Part shown: one piece after another, positions 1-8,776 of the stretch
Layout of the letters: every line of letters begins with the position of its first letter
Position numbering within the stretch: position 1 is the stretch's first letter
Assembly: GCF_001514065.1 (NCBI RefSeq)
Contig: NZ_KQ948427.1
Location: 422,474-486,473 of the forward strand
Source of the DNA: Streptomyces antibioticus
Lineage (GTDB): Bacteria; Actinomycetota; Actinomycetes; Streptomycetales; Streptomycetaceae
DNA: 64,000 nt
Direction: 5' to 3'
Program-made: the position numbers and the translations under genes
The notes under the pieces: generated by a model
What the model saw: the letters and a program-made list of their open reading frames with translations, nothing else
What the model was told of the DNA's origin: nothing
The model's database searches: none

Positions 1-2
1 GG

Positions 3-278
3 CGGTTCGAGGAACTGGCGGCGGGGGCGGTCGCCGGCCCGGGAACCCAGCTCCTGTGGAGCGTCGACCACTTGGTACGCGGTCTGACCCGGTCCGCCAC
101 CGCGGGCCGCGGGGCGCGGTTGCTGCTGTCCTGGCTCCGCGCTCTGGACCGGCTGGTGCCGCCCGCGTATGCCGAGGACGACGCGACGGCGGTCTTCTTC
201 CTGGGGCGCAAGAACGAGGCGGGGATGCCCCCGATGTCTCCCGGGGAGATCGTCCGGTACTACCGGGGCGCTCAGTAG
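3..278 (+). CDS. C-terminal end of a protein cut by the left edge, possibly a SAM-dependent methyltransferase
   Basis: An open frame enters from the left edge and stops with TAG at 276-278, giving about 91 residues ending in RYYRGAQ. The visible part has a pattern of WLRALDRLVP, then a patch with VFFLGRK, then a short acidic/proline tail. This resembles the C-terminal end of class I methyltransferases found in polysaccharide clusters, where a FLGRK-like strand precedes the end. The SAM-binding part would lie outside the window, so the family is an inference. It converges on the epimerase at 436. No terminator is obvious in the 157-bp gap. Confidence 0.45.
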   Translation, partial: RFEELAAGAVAGPGTQLLWSVDHLVRGLTRSATAGRGARLLLSWLRALDRLVPPAYAEDDATAVFFLGRKNEAGMPPMSPGEIVRYYRGAQ

Positions 279-435
279 GCGGCTGCCGTGCGGGCCGCAC
301 CGGTCACGAAGCCCTGTGCCGCGGGCCGGCCCGGCCGACGTCCGGCGCGGGTGGCGGGGCCAGAAGGGAGCGTCCTGGACCGGTCGACCGTGTCCCGGCC
401 CACGCTCTCCTCGACGATCGTGTCCCGGGCCATGG

Positions 436-1407
436 TCACACCTCGCTTCGGTTCAGCCGGCTGTCGCGGGGCACGGCGGGCGGGGCGGTCACGGCCCGGA
501 CCATCGCGGCCAGTCCCGCGCGGAGGTCCGTCACGGGGCGGTAGCCGAAGGCACGTCGGGCGAGGGTGATGTCGGCGGCGGTGCGCCGGGCATCGCCAGG
601 GCGAGGACCGCCCGGTATCACCCGTACCGGCGCGCCCAGTTCGCTCAGCAGGGCGACGGCCTGGTTCATGGTCACCTCGCAGCCGCCGCCGAGGTTGGCG
701 ACCCCGGTCCACCCGGACAGCGCCGACGCGCGCATGGCCGCCACCACGTCCCCGACGTAGGTGAAGTCCCGGCTCTGCCCGCCGTCGCCGTAGAGCGGGA
801 AGGGGCGGCCCGCGCAGGTGGCCGTGATCAGCCGCGAGAAGGCCATGTCGGGTCGTTGCCGGGGTCCGTAGACGCTGAACAGGCGCAGGGACACCGTGGG
901 GACACCGAAGACGGTGCGATAGGTCTCGCAGAGCTGCTCCGCGGCGAGCTTGGTGACGCCGTACGGGGAGACGGGCCGCGGGCGCACGGTCTCCGGAGTC
1001 GGGTAGGTCTCCGCGTCACCGTAGACCGAGGAGCTGGAGGCGAAGACCAGCCGGGGCAGCCGGGTGTCCCGGGCGGCCTCCAGAACGCGCTGGGTGACCA
1101 GGACGTTCCGTTCGAGGTACAGGGCGAACTCGGTGCCCCACGAGCCGCGGACGCCCGGCTGGCCCGCCAGGTGGTAGACGGCGTCCGCGGTGGCGAACAA
1201 CGGCTCCAGAGGTGTCCGCAGCAGGTCGCCGTGGTGGAAGGCGAACCCGTCGCGGCCCAGCAGAGGGGCGAGGTTGCGGTGCTTTCGCGCGGGGTCGTAG
1301 AAAGTGGTCACGGCGTCGATCCCGACGACCTCGTCCCCGTGGGACAGGAGGAGTTCGCACAGGTGGGAGCCGATGAACCCGGCTGCTCCGGTCACCACGG
1401 CACGCAT
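436..1407 (-). CDS. NAD-dependent nucleotide-sugar epimerase/dehydratase (UDP-glucuronate 4-epimerase-like)
   Basis: A 323-residue extended short-chain dehydrogenase. The NAD-binding GxxGxxG (TGAAGFIGS) is at residues 6-14, the serine-rich SSSVYG at about 125-130 and the catalytic YxxxK at Tyr149-Lys153. A later RPGD segment is typical of nucleotide-sugar epimerases and dehydratases. It should interconvert or oxidise an NDP-sugar in the cytoplasm; a UDP-glucuronate or UDP-GlcNAc epimerase is the closest fit, but the substrate cannot be read from the sequence. The start ATG overlaps the stop of the priming sugar transferase (TGATG), so the two genes are translationally coupled and share the promoter and operator at 2099. 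The frame stays open far upstream of this ATG, but that extension is a shadow of other genes. Confidence 0.88.
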   Translation of the reverse strand: MRAVVTGAAGFIGSHLCELLLSHGDEVVGIDAVTTFYDPARKHRNLAPLLGRDGFAFHHGDLLRTPLEPLFATADAVYHLAGQPGVRGSWGTEFALYLERNVLVTQRVLEAARDTRLPRLVFASSSSVYGDAETYPTPETVRPRPVSPYGVTKLAAEQLCETYRTVFGVPTVSLRLFSVYGPRQRPDMAFSRLITATCAGRPFPLYGDGGQSRDFTYVGDVVAAMRASALSGWTGVANLGGGCEVTMNQAVALLSELGAPVRVIPGGPRPGDARRTAADITLARRAFGYRPVTDLRAGLAAMVRAVTAPPAVPRDSRLNRSEV

Positions 1408-2081
1408 CAGGATCGGCCTCCTCGGCGCCGCAGGGCGGACACGACGTACACGACGGTGCGGGCCGTGAACCGTAGGACGTTGCCGACGGTGGGATGAGCG
1501 AGGAACTCCCTGTCCAGGGCGACGCGTTGCGGCACAAGCACGGTCAGGTAGTACTGCTCGGGGTCGGGGCGCCCGTCGAGCGCCGCGGCGTACGCACGTG
1601 ACCTCAACTGGCACGGGCCGGTGAGCCCCGGTCGGTGCCGGAAGACCCAGCGGTGCTCGGGTGGGTAGCGCTCGGCGAGGTGCGGGACCTCGGGGCGTGG
1701 GCCGACCAGGGTCATGTCCCCGCGCAACACGTTCCACAGTTGGGGCAGTTCGTCGAGGCTGAGGCGGCGCAGCAGCCGCCCGGTCCGTGTCACGCGCGCG
1801 TCGGCGCCGCCGGTGACGCCGGGGCCGGCGCAGCCCGCTCGCATGCTGCGGAACTTGTAGAGGGTGAACTCCGCCGCGCCCTCCCCCACCCTCCGCTGCC
1901 GGAAGACGACCGGCCTGCCGCTCGTGGCACCGACCAGGAGCGCGAGCAAGGTCAGCACGGGGGCGAGGGCGATCAGCAGAGCGAGGGCGACGGTGACGTC
2001 CAGGGTCCGGCGTACCGGGCTCGGCGGCACCGGGCTCGCGGTGCGCAGGGCCTGCTGGGGAGTGCGGTCGACGGTGCTCAT
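1407..2081 (-). CDS. Priming bacterial sugar transferase (monotopic phosphoglycosyl transferase, PglC/WbaP catalytic-domain type)
   Basis: A 224-residue protein with one hydrophobic segment (about 29-55) followed by the Bacterial_transf core. KFRSM is at 76-80, the catalytic Asp-Glu dyad in LSLDELPQLWNVL at about 110-111, and the GDMTLVGPRPE signature at 121-131. The family transfers a phosphosugar from a UDP-sugar to undecaprenyl phosphate and so starts a lipid-linked glycan. The short single-domain form resembles PglC, which primes with diNAc-bacillosamine; this fits the aminotransferase/dehydratase fusion nearby. Start: ATG at 2081 with AAAGG 7 nt upstream. The shared 19-bp operator lies only 18 bp upstream of the start. 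Confidence 0.9.
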   Translation of the reverse strand: MSTVDRTPQQALRTASPVPPSPVRRTLDVTVALALLIALAPVLTLLALLVGATSGRPVVFRQRRVGEGAAEFTLYKFRSMRAGCAGPGVTGGADARVTRTGRLLRRLSLDELPQLWNVLRGDMTLVGPRPEVPHLAERYPPEHRWVFRHRPGLTGPCQLRSRAYAAALDGRPDPEQYYLTVLVPQRVALDREFLAHPTVGNVLRFTARTVVYVVSALRRRGGRS

Positions 2082-2098
2082 GAGATGCCTTTGATGGC

Positions 2099-2117
2099 GT
2101 ACGTTTACATCGTAAAC
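2099..2117. promoter_or_regulatory. Shared operator copy 1 (GTACGTTTACATCGTAAAC)
   Basis: A near-palindrome with perfect inner arms GTTTAC-ATC-GTAAAC. It matches four other intergenic sites in this window. It lies in the 102-bp gap between the glycosyltransferase and the sugar transferase, right upstream of the RBS of the latter. The upstream promoter boxes are weak here (CCGACG about 27 bp upstream on the minus strand). Confidence 0.75.
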
Positions 2118-2183
2118 CCACGACGATGGCAGGTCCACAGAGAGCGTCGGCGGCTCCAAGGACGTGGGTCCGGACGCCGCGCG

Positions 2184-3275
2184 TCACACCCCCGGCCCGA
2201 GTTCGAGAGCGGCCGACCAGCGGGGCAGCCAGGCGTCGTACGAGTACTTCAGGCCGACGATGTCGCGGGCCAGCCGGCCCAGCCACTCCCGGTCGGCAGC
2301 GGACGACCCGATGAGGCCGAGAAGCGCCGAGGTCCAGTCGTCCCGAGAGCGCGGCGCCGGCATGCCGAACTGCGTCAGCAACTCGCCGTTGACGCCGACC
2401 GGGCTGGCGGCGGCGGGCAGTCCCGCGGCGGCGTACTGGAGCAGTTTGTAGCCGCACTTCCCAAGACTGTAGGAGGTCATCGGCACGGGCATCAGGCCGA
2501 CGTCCATGTCGGCCAGCGCGGCCCGCTGACTCTCCGGGCTCCACGCGACACGGTCGATGAAGGACTCCAGCCGGCCCAGGGAGGGTGCGGTCGTACCGAC
2601 GAGGGTCAGCCGCGCCCCGGTGCGCCGGTGGACCTCGGTGAGCGCGTCGGCGATCAGCAGCAGACACGACTCGTTGCCGCGGGAGCCGATCCAGCCGAGC
2701 CGGGGTGGGTCGTGCAGCAGATACGACGTCTTGGGGACGTAGTCCTCCAGGGACACGCAGCTCGGGATCACCACGACGTCGTCATGGTGGTGTGAGGCCC
2801 AGTCCGCGAGAACGGCGTTGCCCGCAACGACCCGGTCCGCGCACCGGACAGCCGTGCGCGCCTTGTCGGCCTTGGGGGCCATTCTGCGGACGAGACCGCC
2901 CTCGCCGTGGTCCCACTGCAAGGCGTCGTCGAAGTCGTAGACCGCGAACTCGGCGCTCGTCAGCAGCCGCCGCTCCCACCAGCCGCGACTGAGCGGGGAG
3001 GCTTCCCGATGCAGCAGAAGCCTGCGGGGCCGGCCGTTGGCGATGGCGGCCAGCCGCAGCTCCGCCCGGGCCAGCGAGACCGGGTGCCGGGCGAGCCGGG
3101 AGGGGGTGGCGTCCGGCAGCGACAGATAGCTGCCGACGGTGAAGTCGGCGCCGACGCGGTCCAGCCAGGCGAAGACCCGGACCCGGGAGCTCCCGGCTCC
3201 CCGGCCGTACGGCGTGACCGCACAGCGGTCGAGGCGACGATCCATGGTGTCGAGTTCCAGTCCGCGGTTCCGCAT
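2184..3275 (-). CDS. Glycosyltransferase, GT4-like
   Basis: About 363 residues. The N-terminal half carries RVRVFAWLDRVG near the start and a DFDDAL stretch; the C-terminal half has the GT-B nucleotide-sugar fold pattern with RLGWIGSRGNE, GLMPVPM and GKCGYKLLQYAAAGLPAAASP, the donor-binding region of GT4 enzymes. It probably adds one sugar to the lipid-linked repeat at the inner membrane face. The start is uncertain. ATG 3275 has a poor RBS; ATG 3245 has GGA about 10 nt upstream and would give 353 residues. A minus-strand promoter (TTGACG 3351-3356, CAGTAT 3328-3333) and the shared operator at 3296 lie just upstream, with the Wzz-like gene on the other side. Confidence 0.85.
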   Translation of the reverse strand: MRNRGLELDTMDRRLDRCAVTPYGRGAGSSRVRVFAWLDRVGADFTVGSYLSLPDATPSRLARHPVSLARAELRLAAIANGRPRRLLLHREASPLSRGWWERRLLTSAEFAVYDFDDALQWDHGEGGLVRRMAPKADKARTAVRCADRVVAGNAVLADWASHHHDDVVVIPSCVSLEDYVPKTSYLLHDPPRLGWIGSRGNESCLLLIADALTEVHRRTGARLTLVGTTAPSLGRLESFIDRVAWSPESQRAALADMDVGLMPVPMTSYSLGKCGYKLLQYAAAGLPAAASPVGVNGELLTQFGMPAPRSRDDWTSALLGLIGSSAADREWLGRLARDIVGLKYSYDAWLPRWSAALELGPGV

Positions 3276-3295
3276 CTCAACCGTATGCTGATATT

Positions 3296-3314
3296 GTACG
3301 TTTACGGCGTAAAT
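3296..3314. promoter_or_regulatory. Shared operator copy 2 (GTACGTTTACGGCGTAAAT)
   Basis: Arms TTTAC-GGC-GTAAA. It lies between the divergent glycosyltransferase (minus) and the Wzz/kinase-like gene (plus), 21 bp from the 3275 start and 77 bp from the 3391 start, so one site could control both directions. Confidence 0.78.
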
Positions 3315-3327
3315 CCGGTGAATCGCC

Positions 3328-3356
3328 ATACTGCTCCCCAAGTCTCAGGACGTCAA
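3328..3356 (-). promoter_or_regulatory. Putative promoter of the glycosyltransferase (TTGACG-N17-CAGTAT)
   Basis: On the minus strand, -35 TTGACG (3351-3356) and -10 CAGTAT (3328-3333) are 17 bp apart. The predicted start of transcription is near 3320, immediately before the operator at 3296-3314. The same TTGACK-N17-CAGKRT arrangement precedes operator copies 3 and 5. Confidence 0.5.
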
Positions 3357-3390
3357 GAGCGGCCCGAACCGCCCCGTGGGAGGAAGCCCC

Positions 3391-4773
3391 ATGGATCTCC
3401 ACGACTACATCGACACCCTGCGCCGACGGTGGCGGTTCGTCACCGTGTGCGTGCTTCTCGGACTCGCCGCCGCCGCCGCGGCGACCGCACTGATGCCCCG
3501 CACCTACACGGCCACTGCGCAGCTGTTCGTCGCCACCAGCGACGAGGACAGCGGCAACGCCTACCAGGGCGGCCTGTTCACCCAGCAGCGCGTGAAGTCG
3601 TACACCCGCATCATCACCAGCCCCGCGGTCCTGGACGGAGTCATCTCCGAACTCGGGCTCAACACCACGCCTGGGCAGCTGGCGGACAAGATGAACGCCC
3701 AGGCGCCACTCGACACGACGCTCATCGACATCCGGGTGAGCGACGGATCACCGCAGCGGGCCCAGGACATCGCCGACCAGACCGCTCTGCAGTTCACCAA
3801 GTACATCGCCGCCATCGAGGCCCCCGCTCCCGGCACCCCACCGCTGATCAAGGCCAGCGTGGTCGGCGGCTCCGAGCCCCCTTCCACCCCGACCAGCCCA
3901 CGCCCGGCCCTGAACCTGGCCATCGGACTGCTCGCCGGAGCCGTGGTGGGCGTCGCGGGCGCGGTGCTGCGCCAGTCGCTCGACACGACCGTCCGCTCGG
4001 TGGACGACCTCGGCGCGAGCCTGGGCGTCACCGTGCTGGGCGCGGTTTCCCCGCCCGGCCGCCCCGGCGCCACCGGACGGGCCGGCACGACACAGCGCGC
4101 CGAGGCACTGACCCAGCTGAGTACACGGCTGCGGTTCAGTACCGACAACGGCATACCGGCCTCGGTCCTGGTGGCCAGCGCGCTCCCCGAGGAGGGGCGC
4201 ACTCGGACCGCCGTCGACCTGGCCACGACCGTCGCCCGTACCGGCCGGCGGGTGATCCTGGTGGAGGCCGATCTGCGTCGGCCGTGTCTGGGCGCGGTTC
4301 TCGGGCTTGGCGACGGTCCCGGGCTGACCGATGTCCTCGCCCGCGACACCCCGCTCTACCAGGCTCTGCGGACCTGGGACGAGGGCGGGCTGCGGGTACT
4401 GCCCGCCGGTCCCGCTGCCGCGGATCCCAGCACGCTGCTGTCCTCGCCGGACCTGCCGCGTGTGCTGCGCGCCCTCAGCTCCGACGCCGATCTGATCGTC
4501 CTCGACAGCCCGCCCTTGCTGACGTTCGCCGACGCTGCCCTGCTCGCCCCTCTCACCGACAGTGTGCTGTTGGTGGCGCGGGCCGGCAAGACACGTTCCG
4601 GTGACGCGCAGCGTGCCCTCGACTCCCTCACTGCGGTGCGCGCACGCGTCCTGGGCGCCGTGCTCACCGGCGCCCGGGCGAAGGGGGCGGCCGACTGGCA
4701 GCCGCCCGCGGAGCCGAAGCGTCCGGCTTCCTCCCCGGTGCCCGACTGGGTGCCGACCGGACGTCATCCGTAG
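3391..4773 (+). CDS. Wzz chain-length determinant fused to a BY-kinase-like domain with a degenerate P-loop
   Basis: A 460-residue membrane protein. It has a TM helix at about 17-36, an extracytoplasmic Wzz region, a second TM at about 173-193, then a cytoplasmic CpsD/Wzc-like ATPase domain. In families of this type the domain controls polymer length and export. The Walker A region here reads LPEEGRTRT (265-273) instead of GEGKS/T-T, so the invariant lysine is arginine. Walker A' is VEADLRRP (291-298) rather than IDADLRRP, and Walker B is LIVLDSPPLL (about 368-377). No C-terminal tyrosine cluster is present. The kinase function may be lost or altered. ATG 3391 has GGGAGGAA 6 nt upstream. It is followed after 13 bp by the polymerase gene, probably as one operon. 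Confidence 0.88.
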   Translation: MDLHDYIDTLRRRWRFVTVCVLLGLAAAAAATALMPRTYTATAQLFVATSDEDSGNAYQGGLFTQQRVKSYTRIITSPAVLDGVISELGLNTTPGQLADKMNAQAPLDTTLIDIRVSDGSPQRAQDIADQTALQFTKYIAAIEAPAPGTPPLIKASVVGGSEPPSTPTSPRPALNLAIGLLAGAVVGVAGAVLRQSLDTTVRSVDDLGASLGVTVLGAVSPPGRPGATGRAGTTQRAEALTQLSTRLRFSTDNGIPASVLVASALPEEGRTRTAVDLATTVARTGRRVILVEADLRRPCLGAVLGLGDGPGLTDVLARDTPLYQALRTWDEGGLRVLPAGPAAADPSTLLSSPDLPRVLRALSSDADLIVLDSPPLLTFADAALLAPLTDSVLLVARAGKTRSGDAQRALDSLTAVRARVLGAVLTGARAKGAADWQPPAEPKRPASSPVPDWVPTGRHP

Positions 4774-4786
4774 GCGGTGAGATCCG

Positions 4787-6163
4787 GTGACACGGGCCCA
4801 GACCGACATGGCGCTGTTCCTGGGGGTGCTGGCACTGCTGTCCCTGGTCCCGTGGGTGGTCGCGCTACGCCGCGCCCACGCCCACGGGGACTGGGACCGT
4901 ACCTCTTGGCTGGTCTTGCTGACCGGTGTCCTGGCCAACCTCCCGACGTTCGCCTACGTCCTGCGCACGGGTCGGCCGCAACGGCTCGACCCCCTGGGTG
5001 AGGTGGTGATCGGATTCCCTGGCTGGGTGCTCCTGGTAGGAATCGCGGCGAACGGTCTGCTGGTGGTCGTCTGCGGGGTGTTCTTTCTGCACCGGCTCCT
5101 AGCCCGGCGTGCCCACATCAACACAGCGCCGCTCGTCGCGCTCGCGCTCGTCGTCCTGGTCGCGCTGTCCGACGGGCTGCACGGGCAACAACCGCTCGCG
5201 CCCCGGCAGATCGTCCTGGTCGCCGTCCTGCTGGCGGCGGCCGTCGCCCGGCCAGGACGCCCCGCACTGCTGGGCGGGGCAGCGGTCGTCATGGTGTGCA
5301 CGGTCCTCGGCGGGATCGAGGCGCTCGTCGAGCCGGGCTCGGTTCTGCGGGAGTGCCGGGCCGACAATCCGTGCGGTTCGCTGGGGGTGCACTACACGGG
5401 CGTCTTCACCAACGAGAACATCTTCAGCCTGCTGCTGATCGTGGGCCTGCCCTTTGTGTGGCTGGGGTTGCGCGGCCCCGTGCGCGTGGTGCTGACCTGC
5501 TACGTCGCGTTCGTGGCGGTCGCCACCGGAAGTCAGTTGGCCGGGGCCACGGCGGTCCTGGCCGTGATCTTCCTCGCGGTGCTGCGCCCTCGGCTCCCGG
5601 ACGAACCGGGTCCACCCCGGTCGCAGTCGCTGTCGAGCCGGATCCTGTTCGGTGTGCCGGTCCTGGGCGCGGTGGCCGCCGTGGGTCTTGCCCTGCCGTT
5701 CGTACGGCCGGAGGCCGACCGGCTCGGCGACCGCGCGACCGTCTGGGAGATAGCCGTGCAGGATCTGCGCGAGTCGCCCTTCATGGGCTTCGGCGCCAAG
5801 GCATGGTCGGCCAAGTACCAGGCCGGCGAGATCCCCGCCGCGCTCTCGCCCTCGCCGCACAACCAGTGGATGGACGTTCTCTATGCGGGCGGCCTGGCCG
5901 GTCTGGTCCTCTTCCTGCTTCTGCTGGTCCACCTGCTGATGCAGGGCGGGGTCCGCGGCTTCCCGGCCGCCGCGAGCGTGCTGCTGCCCGTCCTGCTCGC
6001 CTCGCTCCTGGAACGTCCCTGGTCGTTCGGCATCAGCAACTCGCTCACGTTCACCCTGCTCACCGCCGTTCTCCTGCCCGTGGTGCCCGCCCGCCGCCCG
6101 CACACCCAGTCGCCCGGCTCCTCGATGACCGCAACGAACGTCTCCTCGCGGATGCCGCCCTGA
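4787..6163 (+). CDS. O-antigen ligase/Wzy-type polymerase
   Basis: About 458 residues with roughly ten hydrophobic segments and one large central loop (HYTGVFTNENIFS), followed by a segment with GDRATVWEIA, the shape of Wzy_C/O-antigen ligase proteins. This family joins lipid-linked repeat units outside the membrane. GTG start at 4787 with GGTGAG upstream, 13 bp after the Wzz-like gene. It converges on the flippase at 6196 with only 32 bp between them. The best matches to the family pattern are NENIFS and the HNQWMDVLYAGGLAG stretch near residue 360. Its substrate is unknown. Confidence 0.85.
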   Translation: MTRAQTDMALFLGVLALLSLVPWVVALRRAHAHGDWDRTSWLVLLTGVLANLPTFAYVLRTGRPQRLDPLGEVVIGFPGWVLLVGIAANGLLVVVCGVFFLHRLLARRAHINTAPLVALALVVLVALSDGLHGQQPLAPRQIVLVAVLLAAAVARPGRPALLGGAAVVMVCTVLGGIEALVEPGSVLRECRADNPCGSLGVHYTGVFTNENIFSLLLIVGLPFVWLGLRGPVRVVLTCYVAFVAVATGSQLAGATAVLAVIFLAVLRPRLPDEPGPPRSQSLSSRILFGVPVLGAVAAVGLALPFVRPEADRLGDRATVWEIAVQDLRESPFMGFGAKAWSAKYQAGEIPAALSPSPHNQWMDVLYAGGLAGLVLFLLLLVHLLMQGGVRGFPAAASVLLPVLLASLLERPWSFGISNSLTFTLLTAVLLPVVPARRPHTQSPGSSMTATNVSSRMPP

Positions 6164-6195
6164 CCGTCAGGCACAGCCACCCGGCGCGTCGGGGT

Positions 6196-7734
6196 TCATG
6201 CGGCGTCCTCCTCTTCCGCGGGATGCGGGGCTCGGAGTTCCGGCCGGAGCAGGGCCGCGGCGATCACGAGACCGGCGAGGACGGGAAGCCCGGCCAGCAG
6301 CAGCGGCAGCACCCCGTGCAGACCGAGGCGCAGCACCAGCAGATCGCCGAGCAGGGCCACGGCCGTGGCCGCCGCGGTCGCGCCCGGCCAGCGACGCGGC
6401 AGACGCTGCTCCCGCAGCCCGGCCAGCCGTCGGCACAGCACGACGAAGTACGCGGAGCCGGCCATGATGCCCAACGCGGTCGAGAGCACCACTCCGACCA
6501 CACCGAACAGCAGCGTCAGCGGGACGGTGAGGGCGAGGTTCACCGCCGTCGAGAACCACGAATAGCGCGTCTCGTGTCCCGGCCTGCCGATCGCCCGCAC
6601 GAAGCAGGTCCGGATACCGGTCAGGGCCACCTGTACCGAGTAGCCGGCCAGCAGCACCGCGGCGACCGCTCCGCTGAGGGCGAGGGCCGGGCCGAGCCAG
6701 ACCTGCACCGCGAGACCGACGGCCGCCGTCGTCACCACGCCGTAGGTGAGGACGCAGGGCAGCCAGCGAGCCTGCAGCACGGGAAACTCCCGTGCCGCGC
6801 CCGGAAGTCCGTGCCGGGTGTAGATGTGGGTCATGCGGGTCAGTATCGGCGGGAAGGCGTACAGCGGCAGGCTGCGCAGGGCCGTGGCGGCCTGATAGCC
6901 GGCCGCGTAGATGCCGACGTAGCGCACGGGCAGCAGTGCGGCGATCACCAGGGCGTCGATCTCGCCGTTGAGGAAGACCGTGAAGCCGGACATCTGCATA
7001 CGTGCGGCATAGCCTCCGAACTCACGGCGTTCGGCGCGCGATGGCAGCAATGGCCGCTGGATCCGCAGGTGTTGTGCCCCAATGGCCAGCCCGCCGACCG
7101 TCACCAGCAGATAGCGGCCGGCCGCCAGTACGGCGAGCAGCGGCAGATCCGGCCCGTGGTCGATCAGTACGGTCACCGCGACGGCGTAGGCCAGGCAGGA
7201 GCCCCCGGTGACCGCGGCCAGGCCACGGAAGCGGGCGTTCGCCTGGAGCAGGGCCACCGCTGAGTTGGAGGCCAGCGCCAGGGTCAGCAAGGGGCCCAGG
7301 GCCAGCAGGAGCTGTCGCGCCTCCTCCCGCAGCCGGACCGGTACGTCGAGGGCGGTGACGAGCGCCGGGGTGAGGGCCAGGCACAGACAGGTGACCACGG
7401 CCCCCAGTCCGACGAAGGCCACGAGTGATCCGATCACGAGCCGTCCCGCCCCTTCCTGGTCGCCCCGGGCGGCGTGGTGGGCGTGGAAGCGGGCCAGCGA
7501 GGCTCCGATGCCCCCGTCCAGCACGGTGAGCGTGGCCAGCAGGACCAGGATCAGGGACCAGACACCGAACCGGTCGAGGCCCAGATGGCGGATGAGGTAG
7601 GGAGTGAGGACCAGGTTGGTGAGCAGGGGTGCTCCCTGGGCCAGCGCGCTGAAGCCGACCGCCGGAAGCAGGTGCCGCGAGGGCGTGTCGGTCCCGTGCT
7701 CCGTCAGGTGTGTGGAGTGGTTCCGGGACCACAT
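6196..7734 (-). CDS. Wzx-type polysaccharide flippase (MATE/MVF superfamily)
   Basis: A 512-residue protein that is almost entirely hydrophobic, with about 12-14 predicted TM helices. It has an N-terminal GFSALAQGAPLLTNLVLTPYLIRHLG typical of polysaccharide export transporters (positions about 27-52), then GVWSLILVL. The family moves the lipid-linked repeat unit to the outer face of the membrane. ATG start at 7734; the stop of the LCP gene is 7 bp upstream, so it is the last gene of a three-gene operon driven from the promoter at 11565-11593. Confidence 0.85.
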   Translation of the reverse strand: MWSRNHSTHLTEHGTDTPSRHLLPAVGFSALAQGAPLLTNLVLTPYLIRHLGLDRFGVWSLILVLLATLTVLDGGIGASLARFHAHHAARGDQEGAGRLVIGSLVAFVGLGAVVTCLCLALTPALVTALDVPVRLREEARQLLLALGPLLTLALASNSAVALLQANARFRGLAAVTGGSCLAYAVAVTVLIDHGPDLPLLAVLAAGRYLLVTVGGLAIGAQHLRIQRPLLPSRAERREFGGYAARMQMSGFTVFLNGEIDALVIAALLPVRYVGIYAAGYQAATALRSLPLYAFPPILTRMTHIYTRHGLPGAAREFPVLQARWLPCVLTYGVVTTAAVGLAVQVWLGPALALSGAVAAVLLAGYSVQVALTGIRTCFVRAIGRPGHETRYSWFSTAVNLALTVPLTLLFGVVGVVLSTALGIMAGSAYFVVLCRRLAGLREQRLPRRWPGATAAATAVALLGDLLVLRLGLHGVLPLLLAGLPVLAGLVIAAALLRPELRAPHPAEEEDAA

Positions 7735-7741
7735 GGCGGCC

Positions 7742-8776
7742 TCACTGTCCGCCGGGCGGATGTCCCGTCTCGACCGCCCGCCACTGCGCCCGCAGCTTCT
7801 CCTTGTCCAGGATCAGCGTGTACTGCCCGTCGATCATCTGGGGCCGCACGATGGGTGCGGTGGTGAACGTCGCGTCCGAGGCGTCCAGGTGGCGCAGACC
7901 GAGCACGAGGTTGCGCAGGTCGCCGTTGGACATCCGGTCGTCGACGCTCACCGCACGGGTGATGGCGTCGAGCATGCGGCTGGTGCCCAGCGGGTCGGTG
8001 ATGCTGACCTCGTCGCGCATCTCGCCGACGAGGCTTTGCAGGAACTGCTGCTGCCGCTCGATGCGGTCCAGTTCGCCGCCGGGCAAGCCGTGCCGCTGGC
8101 GGACGTACGCCAGCGCCTCGTCGCCGTGCATGGTCTGGGTGCCCGCGCTGAAGTGCTGGTCCTGTTCCGGGTCGTAGGCATCCGCCGGGACGGTGACCCG
8201 CACGCCGCCGACAGCGTCCGTCAACGCCTTGAAGCCGTGCCAGTCGACGACGCCGAAGTGGTCGATGCGGGTGCCGGTCAGCTGCTCGACGGTACGGATG
8301 AGCAGCGGGGGGCCGCCCCAGGAGAACGCGGCGTTGACCTTCGCGGAGCCGTGGCCCGGGATGGGCACCCAGCTGTCCCGGGGGATCGACATCGTGTAGG
8401 TGTTCTGTTCGTCGGCGCCGAGGTGGACCAGCATGAGGGTGTCGCTGCGCTGGGCGCCGTACCGCCACAGCCGGCCCGTGGCGTCGCTGCCGGTGGTGGG
8501 CTGCTTGGATCGGCTGTCGACGCCGGCCAGAAGGAAGGTCGTACCGCCGTCGTGGGAGGGCGGTTTGGGCGGGCGCGGCTCTGTGGGGAAGGCGTCGGGG
8601 ATGCGGGTGACCTGGTCGCCGTAGTGGTTGGTGCCCCACCAGATCCCGCCGGCGACGACGCCCAGCAGAGCCAGGGCGCCGGCCAGGAGGCACACCACGA
8701 CAAGCCGCAGGAGACGGCGCCGCGAACGGGTGCGTGCCCGGGGTGCCCAGGTCGGCCAGTGGTTTTGTGCGGACAT
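7742..8776 (-). CDS. LytR-CpsA-Psr (LCP) family glycopolymer ligase
   Basis: 344 residues: a basic N-terminus, one TM helix (about 21-46), a proline-rich linker and an extracytoplasmic LCP domain. Landmarks are RSDTLMLVHL, the SIPRDSWV block, KVNAAFSWGGP, and near the end YVRQRHGLPGGELDRIERQQQFL with the conserved arginines (about 225-247). LCP enzymes move glycopolymers from undecaprenyl carriers to peptidoglycan, so the product of this cluster is probably wall-anchored. The ATG overlaps the stop of the aminotransferase/dehydratase fusion (TGATG), so translation is coupled. Confidence 0.92.
   Translation of the reverse strand: MSAQNHWPTWAPRARTRSRRRLLRLVVVCLLAGALALLGVVAGGIWWGTNHYGDQVTRIPDAFPTEPRPPKPPSHDGGTTFLLAGVDSRSKQPTTGSDATGRLWRYGAQRSDTLMLVHLGADEQNTYTMSIPRDSWVPIPGHGSAKVNAAFSWGGPPLLIRTVEQLTGTRIDHFGVVDWHGFKALTDAVGGVRVTVPADAYDPEQDQHFSAGTQTMHGDEALAYVRQRHGLPGGELDRIERQQQFLQSLVGEMRDEVSITDPLGTSRMLDAITRAVSVDDRMSNGDLRNLVLGLRHLDASDATFTTAPIVRPQMIDGQYTLILDKEKLRAQWRAVETGHPPGGQ

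Noticed and set aside
436-2667. A 743-residue open frame running through the epimerase and beyond
   Set aside because: The upstream part is high-GC shadow of the sugar transferase and GT genes; the NAD motif starts at the ATG at 1407.
2907-4604. A 565-residue frame opposite or out of frame to the Wzz-like gene
   Set aside because: Arginine/proline-rich noise; shadow of genes on either strand.
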